Assembly (NCBI RefSeq): GCF_016464385.1 | Contig: NZ_JADMLH010000001.1 | Span: 581,431 to 645,430 of the forward strand | From: Nucisporomicrobium flavum | GTDB lineage: Bacteria > Actinomycetota > Actinomycetes > Mycobacteriales > Micromonosporaceae | Direction of reading: 5' to 3' | Length of the DNA stretch: 64,000 bases | Part shown: positions 36,007-49,888 of the stretch, one piece after another | Numbering within the stretch: the first letter of the stretch is position 1 | Layout: each line of letters opens with the position of its first letter | Translations under genes and position numbers: made by a program | The notes under the pieces: model-generated | The model's input: only the letters and a program-made list of their open reading frames with translations | Database searches by the model: none | What the model was told of the DNA's origin: nothing

Positions 36007-37152
36007 ATGGCAGCCTCACCCGCTGCGGCCGACCGGGCCGCGCTCCTCGATGTGGTGCGGGTGGCCGGCGGCGTGAGCGCGGCGGAGGTGGCGGACCGGG
36101 CCGGGCTGCCCGTCTCCACGGCCCGTGACCACCTCGACGCGCTGGTGGCGGCCGGGTTGCTCGCGAAGGCGCGGGCGAGCGCCGGCCTGCCGTACCGGCC
36201 GGCGTGGCGGTACCGCGCCGTGACGGACGACCCCACCTCGTCAGCGTACGGGCGATTGCTCACCGCGGTGCTGGAACACCTCGGCGACGAGGCCGCGGAC
36301 CGGGCGGTGGCCGACCGGGTGGGGCGGCGCTGGGGTGGCCTGCTCGCCGACGCGTGCGACGACGGCCGGGACCCCGTCGACGCCCTCGTCGCGGTCCTCG
36401 ACGCGCTGGGCTTCACCCCCCGCGTCGCCGCCGCCGGCGACACCACGGAGGTGTGGCTGCGCACCTGCCCGTACCTGGCTCTCGTGCGGGACAATCCCGA
36501 CGCCATGTGCCGCATCCACGCCGGTGTCATCCGCGGGGCGCTGCACCGCACGGGCGCCGACGACGACACCGCCGTGCTGGAACCGTTCGCCGGTCCCGAG
36601 GGCTGCGTCGTGCGCCTGCCCGCCGCCGGGCCGGACCCTAGCGTCTCGCGCGGAGCGCGGGAAAGGAGAACCATGGACGCCACCGGTTTCACCCGGGACC
36701 GCGACGGCGCGGGGCGGGCCAGGAACTCCCGCCCGCGCGACGCGCTGGGCCGGCCGTTGCCGTACGGGCTGCCCGGCGTGCCCACCACGCCGGAGGACGT
36801 GGTGCTGAGCCCGGCCGAGGCGCTCGAGGAAGCCCAGCGCCTGCTCGACGACGGCCGCCCGTTCCACGCCCACGAGGTGCTGGAGGGCGCGTGGAAGCAG
36901 GCGCCCGAGCCGGAACGGGAACTGTGGCGCGGCCTGGCCCAGCTCGCGGTCGGCGTGACGCACCGAGCGCGGGGCAACGACACGGGCGCGGCCCGGCTGC
37001 TGCAGCGGGCGGCCGACCGGATCGCCGCGTACGCCGGCACCGCCCCGCACGACATCGACGCGGCGGGCGTGTCGGCCTGGGCGGCCGCGCTCGCCGACCG
37101 CCTCCAGAACGGCGGAACGGGCGAGGAGCCACCGGTACGCCTCACCCGGTGA
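36007..37152 (+). CDS. HTH regulator with Cys motif, reading in frame into a DUF309 domain
   Basis: One uninterrupted frame of 381 residues. Residues 1-205 look like an ArsR/SufR-like regulator: HTH at about 10-55 (GGVSAAEVADRAGLPVSTAR) and a sensory domain with Cys154-x13-Cys168 and Cys200 (RTCPYLALVRDNPDAMCRIH ... EGCVVRL), suggestive of an Fe-S cluster or metal site. Residues 223-381 are a DUF309 protein (FHAHEVLEGAWKQAPEPERE). No stop separates them, yet AAAGGAG and ATG stand exactly where a separate DUF309 protein would start. A TAG one frame away (36639-36641) would end the regulator if an indel were present. True fusion, readthrough or sequence error are all possible. It is divergent from narG across the DosR-type box. 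Confidence 0.7.
   Translation: MAASPAAADRAALLDVVRVAGGVSAAEVADRAGLPVSTARDHLDALVAAGLLAKARASAGLPYRPAWRYRAVTDDPTSSAYGRLLTAVLEHLGDEAADRAVADRVGRRWGGLLADACDDGRDPVDALVAVLDALGFTPRVAAAGDTTEVWLRTCPYLALVRDNPDAMCRIHAGVIRGALHRTGADDDTAVLEPFAGPEGCVVRLPAAGPDPSVSRGARERRTMDATGFTRDRDGAGRARNSRPRDALGRPLPYGLPGVPTTPEDVVLSPAEALEEAQRLLDDGRPFHAHEVLEGAWKQAPEPERELWRGLAQLAVGVTHRARGNDTGAARLLQRAADRIAAYAGTAPHDIDAAGVSAWAAALADRLQNGGTGEEPPVRLTR
36673..37152 (+). CDS. DUF309 protein (alternative internal start)
   Basis: If translated on its own from ATG 36673 (RBS AAAGGAG, 6 bp spacing) this gives a 159-residue DUF309 protein with the usual actinobacterial N-terminus (RARNSRPRDALGRPLPYGLP) and the helical core EEAQRLLDDGRPFHAHEVLE, WRGLAQLAVGVTHRARGN. 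DUF309 proteins have no assigned biochemical role. The normal-looking start favours independent translation even though the upstream frame is open through it. Confidence 0.65.
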   Translation: MDATGFTRDRDGAGRARNSRPRDALGRPLPYGLPGVPTTPEDVVLSPAEALEEAQRLLDDGRPFHAHEVLEGAWKQAPEPERELWRGLAQLAVGVTHRARGNDTGAARLLQRAADRIAAYAGTAPHDIDAAGVSAWAAALADRLQNGGTGEEPPVRLTR

Positions 37153-37159
37153 GCACAGC

Positions 37160-37200
37160 GGCGCCCCCGTCGCTCCGTCAGCGGGCGAGGCGGGGGCGCC
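37160..37200. terminator. GC-rich hairpin between convergent genes
   Basis: GGCGCCCCCG (37160-37169) pairs perfectly with CGGGGGCGCC (37191-37200) around a 21-nt loop. It sits between the DUF309 stop and the convergent PRC-barrel gene stop and probably works in both directions. There is no strong U-tract, as is usual in actinomycetes. Confidence 0.65.
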
Positions 37201-37218
37201 GTTGCGAAATCACGGGTG

Positions 37219-38028
37219 TCAGCCGAGGGTGCGGCGGCCCTGCTCGCCGGGGACGTCGGCCTCGATGTGCTCCTTGCGCACCTCGCCGCCGACGGTCTGC
37301 TGCTCGGTGACCGTCTCCTTGTTCAGGCGTACGCGCTCGACCGGCACGGCCTCGGTGTCCACGACCGGGCGCTCGGCGTGCAGCGTCACCTCGTGCTCTT
37401 CCTCGCTGATGTCCGGACCGCTGAACGCCCGGTCCGCGTTGGCCTCGGTGATGGGCTCGCGCTCGATGCGGACCTCCTCGTGCGAGACCGGCACGGTGAC
37501 CTGCTGCTGCTCGGTCACGACGTACTTGCGCAGCCGCGCCCGGCCGACCTGCTCGCGCTCGGTGCCGACGTTCAGCCGCTCCTCGGAGCGGGTCATGGCG
37601 TCGTCGGTCGTGGGACCGGAGGTGTCATAGCCCACGGTCTCCCGGTCCTGCGTGCCGGCGTAAGAGGCGTTCCCGGCCGCGGCGCCGGCCTGGTACGCGT
37701 GGTAGCTGTCGTCCCAGCTGAGGTTGTAGTAGTCGTACAGCCGGGTCACTTCGTCCTCGGCCAGCGGCTCGTCGTCCGCGGCGTCCACGTTCGGGGCGTC
37801 CTTCACCACGGCCTTCTCGAACGGCACGATCAGCCGGTCGCCCTGCAGGTCGGCGTCCTGCAGCGGGATCATCGACTCGTTGAGCCCGAACAGCCCCGTC
37901 TTGACGCTCGCCCACGCGGGCCGGCCCACGCCGTCGCCCCACACCTGACCGATGCTGCCGATCTTGTCACCGTCGCGGTCGTAGACCTCGCGGCCGTACA
38001 GAGAATGGATCTGTTCCTGCGCGATCAT
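37219..38028 (-). CDS. PRC-barrel and DUF2382 domain protein
   Basis: A 269-residue acidic protein. PRC-barrel domain at about residues 5-78 (LYGREVYDRDGDKIGSIGQV), a linker with YDYYNLSWDDSYHAYQAG, and DUF2382 at about 150-262 (EERLNVGTEREQVGRARLRK, then VPVSHEEVRIEREPI and RVRLNKETVTEQQTV). Proteins with this architecture are common in actinobacteria and in stress-tolerant bacteria and are linked to stress responses, but no molecular function is established. It is probably monocistronic: a terminator follows, and a separate gene lies behind. Confidence 0.9.
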   Translation of the reverse strand: MIAQEQIHSLYGREVYDRDGDKIGSIGQVWGDGVGRPAWASVKTGLFGLNESMIPLQDADLQGDRLIVPFEKAVVKDAPNVDAADDEPLAEDEVTRLYDYYNLSWDDSYHAYQAGAAAGNASYAGTQDRETVGYDTSGPTTDDAMTRSEERLNVGTEREQVGRARLRKYVVTEQQQVTVPVSHEEVRIEREPITEANADRAFSGPDISEEEHEVTLHAERPVVDTEAVPVERVRLNKETVTEQQTVGGEVRKEHIEADVPGEQGRRTLG

Positions 38029-38159
38029 GGTTCTCCCCTCTCGCTGGTGTGACCCTCAGCTACCCACCGCGCACGGCTCCATGCGGTTCAAAGATCACTA
38101 TTTTGGGTGCTGACCAGCGGGTTTAGGCGAGAAACCGGACGGCGGGGAGCAACCGCTCA

Positions 38160-40127
38160 TCACGGACGGTAAGGCAGCCGGACGGTGACGGTCGTGCCCT
38201 CCGCCGGCCGGGAGGTGAGCACGATCGTGCCGTGGTGACGCTCCACCACCGCCCGGCTGAGCGCGAGCCCGAGGCCCGCCCCGGAGATGCCGGAGTGCCG
38301 GGCGTTGCCGGCCCGGTAGAGGCGCCGGAACACCCGCGACTGGTCCTCGGCCGGGACCCCGATGCCCGCGTCCGACACCGCCACCACTGCCGCGTCGTCC
38401 TCGGCGGTCAGGCGTACCCGCACCGCCGAGTCGTCCGGGCTGAACTTGACGGCGTTGTCGAGCAGGTTCTCCACCACCTGTTCCAGCCGCCGCCGGTCGC
38501 CTGTGAACGGGACACTGTCCGGCGCGTCGACCTCGATCGCGATCCGGTGCTCGCCGGCAGCGGGCGTGGCGGTCTCCACGGCCGCGGCGACCACGGCTGT
38601 GAGGTCGGTGTCCGCGACGGTCAGGCTCGCGTCGCCGGACTCCAGCGCGGCGAGGTCGAGCAGCTGCTCGACGATGTGGCGCAGCCGTACGTTGTTGCGT
38701 TCGACCACGTCCAGCAGCGGGCGGATGTCGCCGACCGGGGTGGCATCGTCCGACTCCGCGATGAGCTCGGTGTACGCGCCGATGGAGGTCAGCGGGGTCC
38801 GCAGCTCGTGCCCGACCAGGGCGATGTATTCGTCCGTCGCGGCCGCCAGATGCACGCTGAGGTCCTCGGCCCGGCGCTGCTCCAGGTACGCGCCGATGTT
38901 GCCGGTGATGCCGCTGAGCAGGACGGTCAGGGCGGACTCCGGCTCCTGTGGACAGTACGTGAAGAACGTCAGCACGCCGGTGACCCGGTCGCCGCTGCGC
39001 ACCGGTACGGCGCCGGCGGCCCGGTAGTCGCTGCTCGCCCGCACATCGGGCAGCACCGGCGAATCGGGCGCGTGGATGTCGGGTACCCACATCAGCTCGC
39101 CCCGGTCCCAGCTCTGGCCCGCGAGCCCCTGCCCGCGCTCGAAACTCGCCGGCAGGGGCAGCGGCCGTTCGCCCGGGCCGTGGTACGTGGCGGCCGGCCG
39201 CAGCCGCGCGGTCATCTGGTCGAGCAGCCACAGCCGCACGTACGGCCAGTCGAGGCTCTCGCCGACGGCCCGCACCACGGCCTCGGCGGCGGTGGCCGTG
39301 TCGGAGCCGGCCGCCAGCACCTCGAGCACCCTCGTCTTGCACAGCTCGTACTGGCGGGACCGGTGCTCGCCGGTGACGTCGTGCACGGCGGCGACCGCGC
39401 CGAGCACCGCGCCGGCGGCGTCACGGACCGGCCGGGCGTTGATGTCCAGCCAGCGGGGCCGACCCATCCGGTCGTGGATGAGCGCGTCGGCGTGCCGGAC
39501 GTCCTCGCCGCCCAGCGCCCGCACCAGCGGCAGCTGCTCGGCGGTGAGCGGGGTGCCGTCGTGGTGGCGCAGCACGAAGTGCCGCGGCCACTCGGCGAGC
39601 GGAATCTCGCCGCTGTCGTCGCCGAAGAGCTCGTGCATCACCTGGTTGAGCACGATCAGCCGGCCGGAGGCATCGCAGGCCGCCACGCCGACGTCCAGGC
39701 TGTGCAGCAGAGCGTCCGCGAAACCGGCCGGGGTGCCCTCGGGCGGTGGGTCGGACGCCGGCGCGGCGCCCGACAGGTACGGCCCCAGCGTCCCGGACAA
39801 CTGCTGCACGGTGAACGGCTTGGGCACGACCGCCGCGGCGCCGGCCGAGCCCAGCCGCGGGTCGCTGGGCGGCAGGTACGCGGTGACCAGCACGACCGGG
39901 ATCTCGGCGAACTCCGGCGCCTCGCGCAGCATCCGGCACATCTGCAGCCCGTTGAGGTACGGCATGTCGACGTCGGCCACGATCAGGTCCGGGTGGTGCT
40001 CGGCCACCGCCGCGAGCCCGGCGCGCCCGTCGTCGGCCATCAGCACGTCGTGGCCGAGCCGGCGGACCACCTCGGCGATGGCACGCTGATGGTCCGGGTT
40101 GTCCTCGACCACCAGCACCGACGCCAT
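38160..40127 (-). CDS. Hybrid sensor kinase: REC-PAS-GAF-HisKA-HATPase
   Basis: Cytoplasmic histidine kinase of 655 residues. A receiver domain comes first (VLVVEDNPDHQRAI, phospho-acceptor Asp in LIVADVDMPYLNG near residue 52, Lys in VPKPF). Then PAS (about 137-255, LLHSLDVGVAACDASGRLIV), GAF (about 270-425, with WDRGELMWVPDIHAPDSP), HisKA (YIALVGHELRTPLTSIGAYT, about 442) and HATPase (VVENLLDNAVKFSPD, then SGAGLGLALSRAVVERHHG). No transmembrane helix is seen, so the signal is intracellular. An N-terminal receiver suggests control by another kinase, perhaps the hybrid kinase at 40182-44714 just upstream on the same strand. Confidence 0.92.
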   Translation of the reverse strand: MASVLVVEDNPDHQRAIAEVVRRLGHDVLMADDGRAGLAAVAEHHPDLIVADVDMPYLNGLQMCRMLREAPEFAEIPVVLVTAYLPPSDPRLGSAGAAAVVPKPFTVQQLSGTLGPYLSGAAPASDPPPEGTPAGFADALLHSLDVGVAACDASGRLIVLNQVMHELFGDDSGEIPLAEWPRHFVLRHHDGTPLTAEQLPLVRALGGEDVRHADALIHDRMGRPRWLDINARPVRDAAGAVLGAVAAVHDVTGEHRSRQYELCKTRVLEVLAAGSDTATAAEAVVRAVGESLDWPYVRLWLLDQMTARLRPAATYHGPGERPLPLPASFERGQGLAGQSWDRGELMWVPDIHAPDSPVLPDVRASSDYRAAGAVPVRSGDRVTGVLTFFTYCPQEPESALTVLLSGITGNIGAYLEQRRAEDLSVHLAAATDEYIALVGHELRTPLTSIGAYTELIAESDDATPVGDIRPLLDVVERNNVRLRHIVEQLLDLAALESGDASLTVADTDLTAVVAAAVETATPAAGEHRIAIEVDAPDSVPFTGDRRRLEQVVENLLDNAVKFSPDDSAVRVRLTAEDDAAVVAVSDAGIGVPAEDQSRVFRRLYRAGNARHSGISGAGLGLALSRAVVERHHGTIVLTSRPAEGTTVTVRLPYRP

Positions 40128-40181
40128 GCCCCCAGGATAAAACGGACTAAAAGGACTTGACTGCCGAACGGCGGAGATCCC

Positions 40182-44714
<4,533 letters not shown>

Positions 44715-44777
44715 CAGCCGAGATCCACTGATCCGGCCCGTAAGTATGCACGGCGGCGCGGGTGCCCGCCCGGGACG

Positions 44778-45749
44778 TCAGTTCAGGGTTCGGTGCATGG
44801 GCTCGTACGGGAACGACAGCCGTACGGTGGTCCGCCCGGGCGCCGACTCGATCACCACGACATCGGCGAGCTGGCGGGCCAGCCACAGCCCCCGGCCGCC
44901 CGGCGTGAGGCCGTCCAGGCGCGGGCGGTGATACCCGGCGTCCGGCGGGATCCGGCGGCCACCGGCGTCGTCGCACTGCACGGTCAGCATGCCGGCTTCG
45001 TACCAGGCGCGGACGCGTACCGGCGGCAGGCCGTGGCGCAGCCCGTTGGTGGCGATCTCGACCACCGCCACCACGACGTCCTCCGCGGCCGCGGCGCCGA
45101 ACCCGTGCCCGGCCGCCCACTTGCCCAGCAGCGATCGGAGCGGGCCGAGGGCGGCAACTCCGTCCAGGAGCAGGTCGTGGTCCACCGGTGCGGGCGGGGC
45201 GGGCAGAGGCGGATCGCGCCGCGCGGAGAGGTAGCGCTCGGGGGCCAGGTACTGCGCGGACGGCCGCACCCCGTCTGCGGTCACGACGTGGCCGTGCGCC
45301 GCCCGTGCCCCGTCGATGACGGCCTGCGGGTGGTTCCGGCTGTCCCAGATGCAGGTGACCGGGCAGGCGTACGGCGCGTACACGTCGTTGCACACCGCCT
45401 CGTACGCCAGGTACGCCGCCGAGCGGCCGGGCACGACGTCCACGGTGAGATCGGGCTCGGCGACCACGTGCACGCGCCGCCCGGCCTCGTGCTGCCCGGC
45501 CAGGTAGCGCCGGAAGCTCTCGTACGCGAAGCCGAGCCGCTGGTAGAACGCGCCGGGATCGCCCCAGGTCAACCCGTCGGCCAGGGTCCCGGCCGCCGCG
45601 GTGAGCACGGCCCGGCTGTGGTCGCTCACGACCATCAGCACCTCGTCGTACCTCCCGGCCGAGCGCCGCAGCTCCGGCACCAGCGCGGCCACCAGCTCGT
45701 CGTCCGAGCCGGCGACCACCGCGGCGTGCCGGAACGAGCCGTCGTCCAT
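44778..45749 (-). CDS. MEDS-domain sensor with anti-sigma-type ATPase domain
   Basis: A 323-residue protein. The N-terminal MEDS domain (DcmR-type sensor, about residues 8-165) has [33 protein letters not shown] and [20 protein letters not shown]. The C-terminal HATPase_c_2 domain (about 205-318) has the N-box [18 protein letters not shown] and the G-box [15 protein letters not shown], as in RsbW/SpoIIAB-like anti-sigma factors. Such fusions, frequent in actinomycetes, are thought to switch stress sigma factors through partner proteins. No sigma factor or antagonist gene is nearby. The gene stands between the hybrid kinase and the PadR pair, both on the same strand. Confidence 0.88.
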   Translation of the reverse strand: MDDGSFRHAAVVAGSDDELVAALVPELRRSAGRYDEVLMVVSDHSRAVLTAAAGTLADGLTWGDPGAFYQRLGFAYESFRRYLAGQHEAGRRVHVVAEPDLTVDVVPGRSAAYLAYEAVCNDVYAPYACPVTCIWDSRNHPQAVIDGARAAHGHVVTADGVRPSAQYLAPERYLSARRDPPLPAPPAPVDHDLLLDGVAALGPLRSLLGKWAAGHGFGAAAAEDVVVAVVEIATNGLRHGLPPVRVRAWYEAGMLTVQCDDAGGRRIPPDAGYHRPRLDGLTPGGRGLWLARQLADVVVIESAPGRTTVRLSFPYEPMHRTLN

Positions 45750-45995
45750 GAACCAGTTCGATACCCCCCAGACCGCCGGCTACACCGCGTCGCCCCACCG
45801 GTTCCTGTTCCTGCTCGTCGGGCCTCGCCGGTGAGCCCGTCGATCAGGTCCACCACCGTCTCCACCGCCCGCCGCCGGACGCCCACCGCCCCCAGCGCCG
45901 GCACGCAGACGACGGCGACGCCGTGCACCGGGCCGGCGTGCGCCACGACCGGCCGGCGGGCAACCCGCAGGGACAGGTCCGTCACGCCGATCCGG

Positions 45996-46874
45996 TTACC
46001 GGCTGTGCTGGGAACCCCTGCCTTGCTCGGCCGGAGCGTGACCGGCGACGCCCGTCCGGGTGAGCCGCAGGTCGGCCATCGCCCGCCGGGCGGCGACGGC
46101 CAGGCCGAGCGCCAGCAGCGGCAGGCCCACCATGACGGCCACGTCGGCCAGGACGATCCCGGCCGTGACCGCCGGCGCCGTGTGGATGCCGATGACCGTT
46201 TCCAGGACCGGCTGCGCCACGGGTACGGTCACGAGCGGTGCGAGCAGCACGGCGACCCGGCCCCGCGCACCGGCCGGCGCCCGGCGCAAGCCCAGCGTGG
46301 CCGGCACGGAGCCCAGCACCGGCCGCCGTGCCCGCCGGGCGACGACCAGGAACGCGGCCGTCAGCAGGGACAGCGCCAGCGCCCACGACATGCGGATCGG
46401 GCGGAACGCCTCGACGGGCAGCCACACGACGATCGCCGCCGCCTCCACCAGCACCCCCAGCACGGCCAGCGCCGCCGCGGAGCGCCGCAGCCCCACGAGC
46501 ACGAGGACCGCCACGACCGTCCACACGAGCGCGCGGACCGCCACGTCGCGGACCGGGGCGCCCTCGGCGAAGCCCATCGAGGATGCCAGGTAGAGCCGGC
46601 GAACGGCGACGGCGGCGAGCATGACGGCGCCGATCAGCCCGGCGATCGCGGCCGCCTCTCGCCGGGCCGGATCCGGCGACCGGACGGCGCGGCGGGCGCG
46701 GGCGCGGGCGGCGAAACCGCACCACAGCAGGTCCGCGGCCTCGCGCAGGGACGGAAGCCGCTGGCCGGGCCGGGCACCGTCCATGAGTACGGCCACCATC
46801 TCGTCGGCGTACGCCGACCGGTGCCGCGCCGGGTACACCGCGAGCAGCCGGCGGTACCGCGTCTCCAGGTTCAT
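45996..46874 (-). CDS. Multi-pass membrane protein paired with PadR regulator
   Basis: A 292-residue protein. The soluble N-terminus (MNLETRYRRLLAVYPARHRS, then ADEMVAVLMDGARPGQR) is typical of the permease-prefix type domain found next to PadR regulators. It is followed by about five to six hydrophobic segments (AAIAGLIGAVMLAAVAV, ALVWTVVAVLVLVGL, AALAVLGVLVEAAAIVVWL, ALALSLLTAAFLVV, GIVLADVAVMVGLPLLALGL). The start overlaps the padR stop by ATGA. Function is unknown; regulated membrane or lipid/envelope stress roles are usual guesses for this pair, and none is proven here. Confidence 0.78.
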   Translation of the reverse strand: MNLETRYRRLLAVYPARHRSAYADEMVAVLMDGARPGQRLPSLREAADLLWCGFAARARARRAVRSPDPARREAAAIAGLIGAVMLAAVAVRRLYLASSMGFAEGAPVRDVAVRALVWTVVAVLVLVGLRRSAAALAVLGVLVEAAAIVVWLPVEAFRPIRMSWALALSLLTAAFLVVARRARRPVLGSVPATLGLRRAPAGARGRVAVLLAPLVTVPVAQPVLETVIGIHTAPAVTAGIVLADVAVMVGLPLLALGLAVAARRAMADLRLTRTGVAGHAPAEQGRGSQHSR

Positions 46875-47215
46875 GAGAAGGCCTCCCCCGGGGTACGGCG
46901 CGTCCGCAGCCGGCTCTCGGCGAGCGTGGCCTGCCGGTGCAACCGGGCGGTCTCGGCGGCCAGCCGCTGCTCGCCGACCCCCGTGAGCCGGTAGTAGCGG
47001 CGCAGCCGGGACTGCACGACCTCCTCGCGGTCGACCTCGATGAGGCCGTCGGAGCGCAGCCGGTCGAGGGCGGCGTACAGCGTGCCGGCGCGCAACCGCA
47101 CACGGCCGTCCGTCATGCGGGCCACGTCCTCGATCACGGCGTACCCGTGCTGCGGGGTGGCGGCCAGCGCGGTGAGCACGAGGAAGGTCGGCTCCCGCAT
47201 CGGTGCTTCGGTCAT
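46871..47215 (-). CDS. PadR-family transcriptional regulator
   Basis: A 114-residue winged-helix repressor-type protein: REPTFLVLTALAATPQHGYA, VIEDVARMTDGRVRLRAGTL followed by YAALDRLRSDGLIEVDREEV, the PadR signature G-T-L-Y-A-A-L-x-R-L. A C-terminal helix (EQRLAAETARLHRQ) gives dimerisation. ATG 47215 is chosen; ATG 47200 is possible. A nearly perfect inverted repeat lies 11 bp upstream, a likely autoregulatory operator. It overlaps the membrane-protein gene and forms an operon with it. Confidence 0.92.
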   Translation of the reverse strand: MTEAPMREPTFLVLTALAATPQHGYAVIEDVARMTDGRVRLRAGTLYAALDRLRSDGLIEVDREEVVQSRLRRYYRLTGVGEQRLAAETARLHRQATLAESRLRTRRTPGEAFS

Positions 47216-47225
47216 GCGCGGCAGC

Positions 47226-47246
47226 ATATACCGATCATCGGCATAT
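47226..47246. promoter_or_regulatory. Inverted repeat, likely PadR operator
   Basis: ATATACCGATCATCGGCATAT is an inverted repeat centred on C47236 with nine of ten base pairs matched. It is AT-rich amid GC-rich DNA and lies 11 bp before the padR start. PadR proteins usually bind such dyads at their own promoters. Confidence 0.6.
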
Positions 47247-47391
47247 ACGGCAACCCGTCGGCAACGCGGGCGGTTGAGGCTGCGGAGCTTCCGGCGGCGA
47301 TCCGTCAAGCCCGCGCCCACGCGACCGATGAAGCCCCTCCGACAGGGGAAGAGATCGAAAAAGTCCGACACAAGGAGCGCAGATCAAGGGG

Positions 47392-48948
47392 TTGTTCGGC
47401 CGGCAGACGACAGGCGGCGAGGGCGGGGACGCCGTGGCTGAGGCACGGCAGAACGCCACCGCCGTCAGTACCGTGGTGCGCGCCCTGCAGGGGGCCACGA
47501 CCCCCGCCGAGGCGGCCCGCGCGGCGCTCGACGCCGTACGGGAGTGCTTCGGCTGGGTGTACGGCTCCTACTGGCGTGTCGACCCCGCGGCGAACGTCCT
47601 GCGCTTCGCGGTGGAGTCGGGCGACGCCGGCCCGGAGTTCCGCAAGGTCACTCTCGCCGCGTCCTTCGCCGAGGGCGTGGGCCTGTCGGGCCGGGCCTGG
47701 CGCGCCCAGGACCTGATCTTCGTCGCCGACCTGGGCGAGATGCACGACTGCGTCCGGGCGCCCGTGGCGCAGAAGGTCGGCGTGCGGAGCGGCATCTGTT
47801 TCCCGCTGACCGAGGACGGCCGGGTGGTCGGCACGATGGACTTCTTCGCCACCACCACGCTCGAGCCCTCCGAACAGCGCCTGGAGACGCTGCGCAGCAT
47901 CGGGCTGCTCGTGTCCCAGGCCCTCGAACGGGTCAGCGCCGCCGAGCGGCAGGCGGACGCGGCCGCCGACGTCGCCGCGGTCAACACGATGCTGCGCCAC
48001 CTGTCGCAGGCCACCGTGGAGTCCGACGCGATCCGGGAGGCGCTGGAGACGGTCCGCACCGGGTTCGGCTGGGCGTACGGGTCCTTCTGGAGCGTCGACG
48101 AGTCCCGCGGCGTGCTCACGTTCGGTGTGGAGTCGGGCGACGCCGGTACGGAGTTCCGCCAGGTGACCCGCTCGGCGACCTTCGCCCGCGGCGTCGGCCT
48201 GGCCGGCCGGACCTGGCAGGCGCAGGACATGATCTTCGTCGAGGACCTCGGTACGGTGACCGACTGCGTCCGCGCGCCCGCCGCCCAGCGCGCCGGTGTC
48301 GTCTCCGGCGTGTGCCTGCCGCTCGTCGTGCACGGCACGGTGATCGGCACGCTCGACTTCTTCGCCACCCAGCGGCTGTCGCTGTCCGAGAGCCGGTCCA
48401 GCGCGCTGCGCAACACCGCGTTCCTCATCGCCCAGGCGGTGCAGCGGATCCGGGAGAGCCGGCGGCTCAGCGCGGCCGGGGCCGAGCTCGTCACCTCGAT
48501 CGAGGAGGCCGAGCGCAACGTCCTGCAGGCCACCCTGGTGGCCGGCCGCGCCACCGAGGTCACCGGCGAGGCGAACACCGTCGTGGGGCGGCTGTCGGAG
48601 TCCAGCAGCAAGATCGGCGACGTGGTCAAGGTGATCACCTCGATCGCCGGGCAGACCAACCTGCTGGCGCTGAACGCGACCATCGAGGCGGCCCGCGCGG
48701 GCGAGTCCGGCAAGGGCTTCGCCGTGGTGGCCACCGAGGTCAAGGAGCTGGCGCAGAGCACCGCCCGGGCCACCCAGGACGTGGCGACGCTGATCGCGGC
48801 GATCCAGCACGACGCCGGGAACGTCGTGCACTCGCTGGGCGCCATCGGCGAGATCGTGGGCGAGATCAACGAGACCCAGACGATGATCAGCAGCGTGCTC
48901 ACCGAGCAGGCGGCCGTGACCCGCGACATCGTCGGTACGCAGGCCTGA
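47392..48948 (+). CDS. Soluble double-GAF protein with methyl-accepting-type signalling domain
   Basis: A 518-residue protein starting at TTG 47392 (AAGGGG just before). Two homologous GAF domains (about 45-180 and 215-350) share [20 protein letters not shown] and D-C-VRAP. Each keeps two Cys residues at the same places (DCVRAP and SG(I/V)C), which could be redox- or cofactor-binding. The C-terminal helical part has the chemoreceptor hairpin [20 protein letters not shown], then [16 protein letters not shown]. There is no membrane helix or HAMP domain. No che genes are in the window, so it may signal to something other than flagella. Redox or gas sensing through the GAF pair is inferred. Confidence 0.85.
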   Translation: MFGRQTTGGEGGDAVAEARQNATAVSTVVRALQGATTPAEAARAALDAVRECFGWVYGSYWRVDPAANVLRFAVESGDAGPEFRKVTLAASFAEGVGLSGRAWRAQDLIFVADLGEMHDCVRAPVAQKVGVRSGICFPLTEDGRVVGTMDFFATTTLEPSEQRLETLRSIGLLVSQALERVSAAERQADAAADVAAVNTMLRHLSQATVESDAIREALETVRTGFGWAYGSFWSVDESRGVLTFGVESGDAGTEFRQVTRSATFARGVGLAGRTWQAQDMIFVEDLGTVTDCVRAPAAQRAGVVSGVCLPLVVHGTVIGTLDFFATQRLSLSESRSSALRNTAFLIAQAVQRIRESRRLSAAGAELVTSIEEAERNVLQATLVAGRATEVTGEANTVVGRLSESSSKIGDVVKVITSIAGQTNLLALNATIEAARAGESGKGFAVVATEVKELAQSTARATQDVATLIAAIQHDAGNVVHSLGAIGEIVGEINETQTMISSVLTEQAAVTRDIVGTQA

Positions 48949-49001
48949 GCCCGCCACCGCGCGGGGCGCACGGCGCGCACAAGATCCGGTACGTTGCGGA
49001 C

Positions 49002-49883
49002 ATGAGTGTGCGCTTCGGGGTGTTCGTGCCGCAGGGCTGGAAGATGGACCTGGTCGAGATCGCCGACCCGGTCGAGCAGTACGAGGCGATGACGGCGGTC
49101 GCCAGGGCCGCCGACGCCGGGCCGTGGGACTCGGTGTGGGTGTACGACCACTTCCACACCGTTCCCGAGCCGACCGTCAACACCACGTTCGAGTGCTGGA
49201 CCGTCACCTCGACGCTGGCCCGCGACACCAGCCGGGTCAACATCGGCCAGATGGTCGGGTGCAACGGCTACCGCCAGCCGTCCCTCTACGCCAAGATCGC
49301 GTCCACCGTCGACGTGGCCAGCAACGGGCGCCTCTACGCGGGGCTCGGCGCCGGCTGGTACGAGCACGAGTGGAAGGCGTACGGCTACGAGTGGAAGGAG
49401 GTCCCGCAGCGCATGGGCGAGTTCCGCGAGGCCGTGGAGATCGTCCACCGCATGTGGACCGAGGAGCGGCCGGTGTTCCAGGGCAGGCACTACTCCATCG
49501 ACGGGCCGATCAACGAGCCCAAGGGCGTCCGCAAGCCGCACCCGTCGTTCTGGCTGGGCGGCGGCGGCGAGAAGGTGACGCTCAAGCTCGTCGCCCAGTA
49601 CGCCGACGCCTGCAACGTGGGCGCCGGCGACCCCGACCTGATCCGCCACAAGCTGGGCGTGCTGCGCGCGCACTGCGACAAGCTGGGCCGCGACTACGAC
49701 ACGATCATCAAGTCGACCACGCTGGAGCTGAACCCGGCGGCGCCGATGTCCGAGACGGCCGGGCGGGTCGAGCGGGCCGTCGAGGCGGGCGCCGACTACG
49801 TCATCCTCTACATTCCGCGGGTCGCGTACGACCACGAGCCGATGCTGCGCTTCGCGCAGGAGGTCATCCCGCAGTTCTCCTGA
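49002..49883 (+). CDS. LLM-class F420-dependent oxidoreductase
   Basis: Luciferase-like (TIM-barrel) oxidoreductase of 293 residues: RFGVFVPQGWKMDLVEI at the start, SVWVYDHFHTVPEP, GRLYAGLGAGWYEHEWKAYG (the F420-type G-x-G-W-Y/F motif), and HPSFWLGGGGEKVTLKLVAQ. In actinomycetes this group normally uses coenzyme F420. ATG 49002 begins MSVRFGVF. Substrate unknown. The gene is followed by a strong terminator shared with divIVA. Confidence 0.9.
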   Translation: MSVRFGVFVPQGWKMDLVEIADPVEQYEAMTAVARAADAGPWDSVWVYDHFHTVPEPTVNTTFECWTVTSTLARDTSRVNIGQMVGCNGYRQPSLYAKIASTVDVASNGRLYAGLGAGWYEHEWKAYGYEWKEVPQRMGEFREAVEIVHRMWTEERPVFQGRHYSIDGPINEPKGVRKPHPSFWLGGGGEKVTLKLVAQYADACNVGAGDPDLIRHKLGVLRAHCDKLGRDYDTIIKSTTLELNPAAPMSETAGRVERAVEAGADYVILYIPRVAYDHEPMLRFAQEVIPQFS

Positions 49884-49888
49884 CGCGA

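Noticed and set aside
45635..45985. A 116-codon minus-strand frame just upstream of the MEDS gene
   Set aside because: It overlaps the MEDS start by over 100 bp, has no recognisable domain and its second half is a frame shadow; the first 60 codons could be a decayed gene but this is too weak.
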